Shown here: one piece after another, positions 60,319 to 64,000 of the stretch
How the letters are laid out: every line of letters begins with the position of its first letter
How positions within the stretch are numbered: position 1 is the stretch's first letter
Origin: Clostridium_AD frigoriphilum
Lineage (GTDB): Bacteria; Bacillota; Clostridia; Clostridiales; Clostridiaceae
Length of the DNA stretch: 64,000 nt
Direction: 5' to 3'
NCBI RefSeq assembly: GCF_036541405.1
Contig: NZ_JAZHFS010000001.1
Location: forward strand, 441,868 to 505,867
The notes under the pieces: model-generated
Told to the model about the DNA's origin: nothing
The model's database searches: none
Seen by the model: the letters and a program-made list of their open reading frames with translations, nothing else
Position numbers and translations under genes: made by a program

Positions 60319-61602
60319 ATGAAAGATTTTATAGATGTTGATGAGAAATTACCAATTTTAAAGACTCTACCATTAAGTTTCCAGCACTTATTTGCTATGG
60401 TGGGGGCAACTATACTTGTACCGATGCTTACAGGTCTTAGTCCCTCAATTGCGCTATTTTGTAGTGGTGTGGGAACGCTACTATATATATTATGTACAAA
60501 AGCTAGGCTTCCGGCATATGTAGGTTCATCATTTGCGTTTATAGGACCTATGAGTGTTGCTACAAAGGCATATGGACAAAGTTCAATGCTATCTGGAATT
60601 ATTGCTGCAGGGTTTGTATATGTAATTGTAGCTCTAATTATTAAACTTATTGGTATTAAATGGTTAGATAGAATGTTACCGCCAGTTGTTGTAGCTTCTG
60701 TTGTAATTGTAATAGGCCTAAGCCTCGCAAGTGGTGCAATAAATTGGTCAGGTTTAAATTCAACATTTACAGATCCTGGGCTTAAGGGCGTAGCTAGAGC
60801 CACATGGATATTTATATCAATGACAACTTTAGGCGTAGCAATAGTGGGTACTATGTATTTCAAGGGCTTTTTCGGGGTAGTCCCCATTTTAATTGCAATG
60901 GTAGTTGGATATATATTGTCAATATTATTGGGAGTAATTCCTCATGAAGTTTTAAAGGAAATATCAACAGCCAAATTTATTAGATTGCCAAGTTTTGTTT
61001 TGCCGACATTTAACATAAATGCTATTATGCTTATGGCTCCAATAGCTTTCGTAACACTTGCTGAACATATTGGACATGTGTATGTTACAAGTAATGTTTG
61101 CGGTCGAGATTTCACAAAAGATCCAGGACTTCATAGATCAATACTTGGAGATGGTATTGCTACAATGTTTGCAGGTTTTGTTGGGGGCCCTCCTAATACG
61201 ACTTACGGGGAGAACATAGGAGTTATGGCAATCACAAAGGTTTATAGTGTTTGGGTAATTGGTGGAGCTGCAATTATTGCAATTGTATTATCATTTATAG
61301 GACCTGTGTCAGTAGTTATAGGTAATATCCCATTACCTGTAATTGGTGGAGTAAGTGTAATGTTATTTGGAATAATTGCATCATCTGGTTTTAGAATCTT
61401 TGTTGAGGATAAAGTTGATTTTAGTAAAAAGAGAAACCTTATTATCTCTTCAGTGATAATAGTTTTAGGAGTAGGCGGAGGTGGCATTAATTTTCATCTA
61501 GCGGGTGCACAAGTACAAATCGCAGGGGTTGCACTTGCAACTTTAGTGGGTATAGTATTAAATTTAGTTTTACCTCAAACAAGCAAGTCAGGGGAGAATT
61601 AA
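60319..61602 (+). CDS. uraA: Uracil permease UraA (NCS2 family)
   Basis: This 427-residue transporter imports uracil with protons. It has about 12-14 membrane segments and the NCS2 blocks SFQHLFAMVGATILVP, SSFAFIGPM, MAPIAFVTLAEHIGHVYVTS and FVGGPPNTTYGENIGVMAIT, with the conserved Glu of the substrate site. The pairing with pyrR and the PyrR site over its ribosome-binding site fit feedback by pyrimidines. It is the last gene of this unit. Confidence 0.96.
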   Translation: MKDFIDVDEKLPILKTLPLSFQHLFAMVGATILVPMLTGLSPSIALFCSGVGTLLYILCTKARLPAYVGSSFAFIGPMSVATKAYGQSSMLSGIIAAGFVYVIVALIIKLIGIKWLDRMLPPVVVASVVIVIGLSLASGAINWSGLNSTFTDPGLKGVARATWIFISMTTLGVAIVGTMYFKGFFGVVPILIAMVVGYILSILLGVIPHEVLKEISTAKFIRLPSFVLPTFNINAIMLMAPIAFVTLAEHIGHVYVTSNVCGRDFTKDPGLHRSILGDGIATMFAGFVGGPPNTTYGENIGVMAITKVYSVWVIGGAAIIAIVLSFIGPVSVVIGNIPLPVIGGVSVMLFGIIASSGFRIFVEDKVDFSKKRNLIISSVIIVLGVGGGGINFHLAGAQVQIAGVALATLVGIVLNLVLPQTSKSGEN

Positions 61603-61633
61603 GGAGTGATTAATTAAGAAAATCATAATATGT

Positions 61634-61667
61634 AGTGTCAGACTAGTTCTGGCACTTTTGTTTTTCA
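61634..61667 (+). terminator. Terminator after uraA
   Basis: AGTGTCAGA pairs with TCTGGCACT (one G-U) around CTAGT, followed by TTTGTTTTT. Confidence 0.85.
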
Positions 61668-61824
61668 AAAGGATGGCTATTTTAAAAATTATAGACAAGA
61701 ATAGCAAATAGAGATATTATTATATGAGTGATACAAGTAAAAAGGGACATTCAAATAAATAAAAAGTTAGTATACTATTTATTTAGATATTCCTAAGGAA
61801 AAGAAGAAATGGGAGAGATAATAT

Positions 61825-62964
61825 ATGACATATACGTTAATAGCCACTACAACCTTCGGGTTAGAAGCAGTTACAGCTAAAGAACTAAAGGCACTAGGGT
61901 ACGAGGATTTAATAGTTGAAAATGGAAGAGTCATGTTTGAAGGCGATGAAATGGATATTGCTATATGCAATATTTGGTTAAGAACTGCAGAAAGACTTTT
62001 TATAAAAATGGCTGAATTTAATGCATTGTCTTTTGAGGAATTATTTCAAGGTACAAAAGCTGTTGAATGGGGTAATTTAATACCAGAAGATGGGAAAATG
62101 CATATTGTAGGTAAATCTGTAAAATCACAACTACATAGTGTTCCAGATTGTCAGAGTATAGTAAAAAAGGCAGTAGTAGAATCTATGAAGAAAAAATATG
62201 ACAAAGAATGGTTTACAGAAGAGGGACCGGTCTATAAGATCGAGGTTTCAGTTTTAAGAGATGTTGTAACTTTATCAATAGATACTTCAGGTGTGGGATT
62301 ACATAAGAGAGGGTATAGAGAATATGCTGGTGAGGCACCACTCAAGGAGACACTAGCTGCTGCCCTAGTTTTAATAAGTAAATGGGATAGTACTAGAGTG
62401 CTCGCTGATCCACTTTGTGGTTCGGGAACCATCGCAATAGAAGCAGCACTTATAGCGAAAAACATGGCACCAGGGGTAAATAGAGAATTTGTATCTGAGA
62501 CATGGCCAAGTATGGATAAGGACATTTGGGAGCAAGTTCGTGAAGGTGCAAAACGAACTATAAATCCTAATCCAGTTGAAATACTAGCGTCAGATATAGA
62601 TGGAAGATTAATTAAGACGGCAATAGATAATGCGGAAAAAGCTGGTGTTAAAGAATTTATAAAATTTCAGAAAATACCAATGCAAGAGTTTGCCTCAAGG
62701 CAAAAGTATGGAGTTATAATAACAAATCCACCATATGGAGAAAGATTGGGTGAGGTTGAGGAAGTAAAGAGTCTTCATATTGATCTTGGTGTTATGTATT
62801 CAAGCTTAAATGAATGGTCTTGCTTTGTTATAACAGCTAATCGTGATTTTCAAAAAGATTTTGGAAAGAAAGCAGATAAAAATAGAAAATTATATAATGG
62901 AAGATTGTTATGTTACTATTACCAATATATAAAAGAAATACCTAGGAAAAAGAAGGAAGAATAA
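61825..62964 (+). CDS. THUMP-domain class I RNA methyltransferase (RlmL/YpsC-like)
   Basis: The 379-residue protein has an N-terminal ferredoxin-like/THUMP region (TLIATTTFGLEAVTAKELKAL...VRF-like MHIVGKSVKSQLHSVPD) and a Rossmann methyltransferase domain with LADPLCGSGTIAIEAAL, ILASDIDGRLI and the catalytic NPPYGERL. Such proteins methylate guanine N2 in 23S rRNA. It corresponds to the N-terminal half of E. coli RlmL, as in most firmicutes. AATGGGAGAG precedes the ATG. Confidence 0.93.
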   Translation: MTYTLIATTTFGLEAVTAKELKALGYEDLIVENGRVMFEGDEMDIAICNIWLRTAERLFIKMAEFNALSFEELFQGTKAVEWGNLIPEDGKMHIVGKSVKSQLHSVPDCQSIVKKAVVESMKKKYDKEWFTEEGPVYKIEVSVLRDVVTLSIDTSGVGLHKRGYREYAGEAPLKETLAAALVLISKWDSTRVLADPLCGSGTIAIEAALIAKNMAPGVNREFVSETWPSMDKDIWEQVREGAKRTINPNPVEILASDIDGRLIKTAIDNAEKAGVKEFIKFQKIPMQEFASRQKYGVIITNPPYGERLGEVEEVKSLHIDLGVMYSSLNEWSCFVITANRDFQKDFGKKADKNRKLYNGRLLCYYYQYIKEIPRKKKEE

Positions 62965-62978
62965 AAGGGCATCAGTAA

Positions 62979-63214
62979 TAAAATTCTCCTACGTGAATTG
63001 CAATATGAACTCTAAACGTGAAATTTAATTAACAAATTCTAATCTTTTGCAAATATAAAATTCTCTGCCGCTCACACTCGACGTCCTGTCTCGGGTTCGC
63101 TAACCTGACTTCCTGTCAGGTTCACGAGAATTTTATATTAGCAAAAGAAGAATTTCTAAATTGAATTTCAATGTTTTTTCGCTTCTTATTGCAAGTTACT
63201 TTGGAGAAAGTTCA
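62979..63214. repeat. ~235-bp near-palindromic element (convergent gap, copy B)
   Basis: The left arm (from AAATTCTCC through TTGCAATATGAAC to CAAATATAAAATTCTC) matches the reverse complement of the right arm (GAGAATTTTATATTAG to TTATTGCAAGTTAC and TTTGGAGAAAG). The loop holds two related small repeats, GACGTCCTGTCTCGGGTTC and GACTTCCTGTCAGGTTC; the second folds as AACCTGAC/GTCAGGTT. It shares the style and convergent position of the element at 39477. It has no coding potential. Confidence 0.7.
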
Positions 63215-63298
63215 TACTTGTATGCATGTCCCTTCGGGCAGAAAGGGATAAAGATCCGATTCCATTGCTTAAAGGGTTTTGTGAATTTTCAATAAGGA
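63215..63298. other. Short remainder of the intergenic region
   Basis: Nothing clear except a small hairpin TCCCTT...AAGGGA near 63229-63249. No gene or tRNA was recognised. Confidence 0.4.
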
Positions 63299-63345
63299 TA
63301 AGGCAAGGGATATATGTATAATACATCCCTTGTCTTATCTTTTGT
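63299..63345. terminator. Bidirectional terminator between convergent genes
   Basis: AAGGCAAGGGAT pairs with ATCCCTTGTCTT (one G-U) around an AT loop and is followed by TTTTGTTTT. It ends the methyltransferase unit and can also serve the minus-strand regulator gene. Confidence 0.75.
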
Positions 63346-63411
63346 TTTATATTTTGGTGAATGAATTAGAAAGGTAATTATATATCTTGATAAAAATAAG
63401 TCGCAATGTTT

Positions 63412-63825
63412 CTATTTTATATTTTGTATTGATAAATTTAATTTATAATTTCCATATTTTAAAATTTCATCTAGGAAGTCTATAATTTCAGCTTGAGTAG
63501 AGGCTGTTAATTTTAGAATGTAGCAGCCATCTCCGCTTATTCTGTGAGCCTCGGTTACTAATGAATTATTATTTATGTATTTTTTAAATGATAAATGGTC
63601 AGTTGTTTTCATAAAAACAGTTATAAAAGCAGTTAGATTTTTACCGAGTATTTCAGAATTGATATTTACAGTATAACCTTTAATAACGTCTGATTTTTCC
63701 ATTTTGCTTATTCTGTTTTTAACTGCTTGTCCAGTTAAATGAACTTCTTCACCAATTTCTTGCCACTGCATTCGTGAATTTTTTGTAAGAAGACTTAAAA
63801 TTTGAGTATCTGTTTGGTCAAGCAT
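63412..63825 (-). CDS. Lrp/AsnC-family transcriptional regulator
   Basis: The 137-residue protein has an N-terminal winged helix-turn-helix (MLDQTDTQILSLLTKNSRMQ, then EIGEEVHLTGQAVKNRISKM) and a C-terminal RAM domain (AFITVFMKT; HRISGDGCYILKLTA). Lrp/AsnC proteins form multimers and often sense an amino acid. The effector cannot be read from the sequence. It lies between a terminator and the IS200/IS605 element and has no partner gene within the window. Confidence 0.93.
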   Translation of the reverse strand: MLDQTDTQILSLLTKNSRMQWQEIGEEVHLTGQAVKNRISKMEKSDVIKGYTVNINSEILGKNLTAFITVFMKTTDHLSFKKYINNNSLVTEAHRISGDGCYILKLTASTQAEIIDFLDEILKYGNYKLNLSIQNIK

Positions 63826-63840
63826 AATTACAATATATTG

Positions 63841-63880
63841 TGCGGAAAGCCCACGCCTTTAGGTGTGGGATGGATAGCAA
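63841..63880 (+). mobile_element. IS200/IS605-type left-end hairpin
   Basis: CCCACGCC pairs with GGTGTGGG around TTTA (63850-63869), within GCGGAAAGCCCACG, the kind of subterminal hairpin seen at IS200/IS605-family ends. The transposase frame begins 85 nt downstream. The exact insertion tip cannot be fixed. Confidence 0.6.
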
Positions 63881-63953
63881 ATGCATAAATGTTTATCTGA
63901 TATATATGTATAAAAGAGTTTAAACATACACATAATAGGATATAATGATATTA

Positions 63954-64000
63954 TGGAAAATAAATATAGAACAACTAAAACAACAGTTTCTTTAATTAAG
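63954..64000 (+). CDS. tnpA: IS200/IS605 transposase TnpA, 5' fragment at window edge
   Basis: The frame starts MENKYRTTKTTVSLIK and runs off the window. The sequence matches the N-terminus of TnpA (Y1 HUH) proteins of the IS200/IS605 family, which continue YHFVFCPRYRRK. The catalytic HUH and Tyr lie outside. No strong ribosome-binding site precedes the ATG, usual for these elements. Whether a tnpB follows cannot be seen. Confidence 0.65.

Noticed and set aside
60312..60887. 191-codon minus-strand frame within uraA
   Set aside because: The plus strand encodes a clear NCS2 permease; the complement of its hydrophobic codons produces a long open frame by chance.
63225..63290. tRNA-like segment in the last intergenic region
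   Set aside because: GATCCGATTCC resembles a T-arm, but no acceptor stem or anticodon arm can be paired with it.

Overview
The window is AT-rich and densely coded. It looks like the chromosome of a motile, Gram-positive, spore-forming anaerobe close to Clostridium. The evidence is a complete flagellar export and basal-body operon with a FliR-FlhB fusion, a SpoVD/SpoVE-type division and cell-wall cluster, a meso-DAP-type MurE motif, DivIVA/SepF/YlmG/YlmH, a CBS-DRTGG pyrophosphatase and frequent TTG/GTG starts. No rRNA, tRNA or CRISPR array was seen.

Region 1 (1-7200) is the variable flagellin end. It holds the 3' part of a large flagellin whose central domain contains tandem repeats, two unrecognised small genes, a second short flagellin, and a secreted protein built of seven ~95-residue repeats whose start lies 4 nt after that flagellin. 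A relic of a Y1 (RAYT/IS200-like) transposase follows, joined to a heptad-repeat coiled-coil gene and bracketed by CCCCAGGGG palindromes. A 14-codon fragment of a related coiled-coil gene sits at 2223-2264 between two similar hairpins. Three sites share one spacing that fits the motility sigma factor (TAAA-N16-YCGANAN).

Region 2 (7218-30875) is one long motility operon with no visible internal terminator: flgB-flgC-fliE-fliF-fliG-fliH-fliI-fliJ-fliK-flgD-(TIGR02530)-flgE-flbD-motA-motB-fliL-fliO-fliP-fliQ-fliR/flhB-flhA-flhF-flhG-(PilZ)-sigD-(SwrB/YlxL-like)-(small membrane protein)-flgF-like-flgG. It builds the MS ring, rotor, ATPase, export gate, rod, hook and stator, and supplies placement factors, a probable c-di-GMP brake and the sigma factor that should read the flagellin promoters of region 1.

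Region 3 (31017-40847) is a mixed block: an unknown membrane protein, a CBS-domain Mn-dependent pyrophosphatase (minus), a Ca2+-type P-type ATPase, an unknown basic protein (minus), a Lon-like protease that has lost its recognisable P-loop, and ychF (minus). A ~210-bp near-palindrome fills the Lon/ychF convergent gap.

Region 4 (41181-56510) is the division and cell-wall cluster: mraZ (with a 10-bp-phased MraZ-box array upstream), rsmH, ftsL, spoVD, murE, murF, mraY, spoVE/ftsW, ftsQ, DUF881-sbp-DUF881, ylmE, sepF, ylmG, ylmH, divIVA. murD, murG, ftsA, ftsZ and the sigE/sigG block are absent from this interval.

Region 5 (56587-64000) holds mtnN, a DksA/TraR zinc-finger gene, lspA, rluD, and pyrR-uraA. 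PyrR appears to act at two sites: a classic attenuator before pyrR and a site touching the uraA Shine-Dalgarno sequence. A THUMP-type RNA methyltransferase, a second ~235-bp near-palindrome, an Lrp/AsnC regulator (minus) and the left end of an IS200/IS605 element, cut by the window edge, complete the region. Starts were re-chosen where an internal codon has a clearly better ribosome-binding site.
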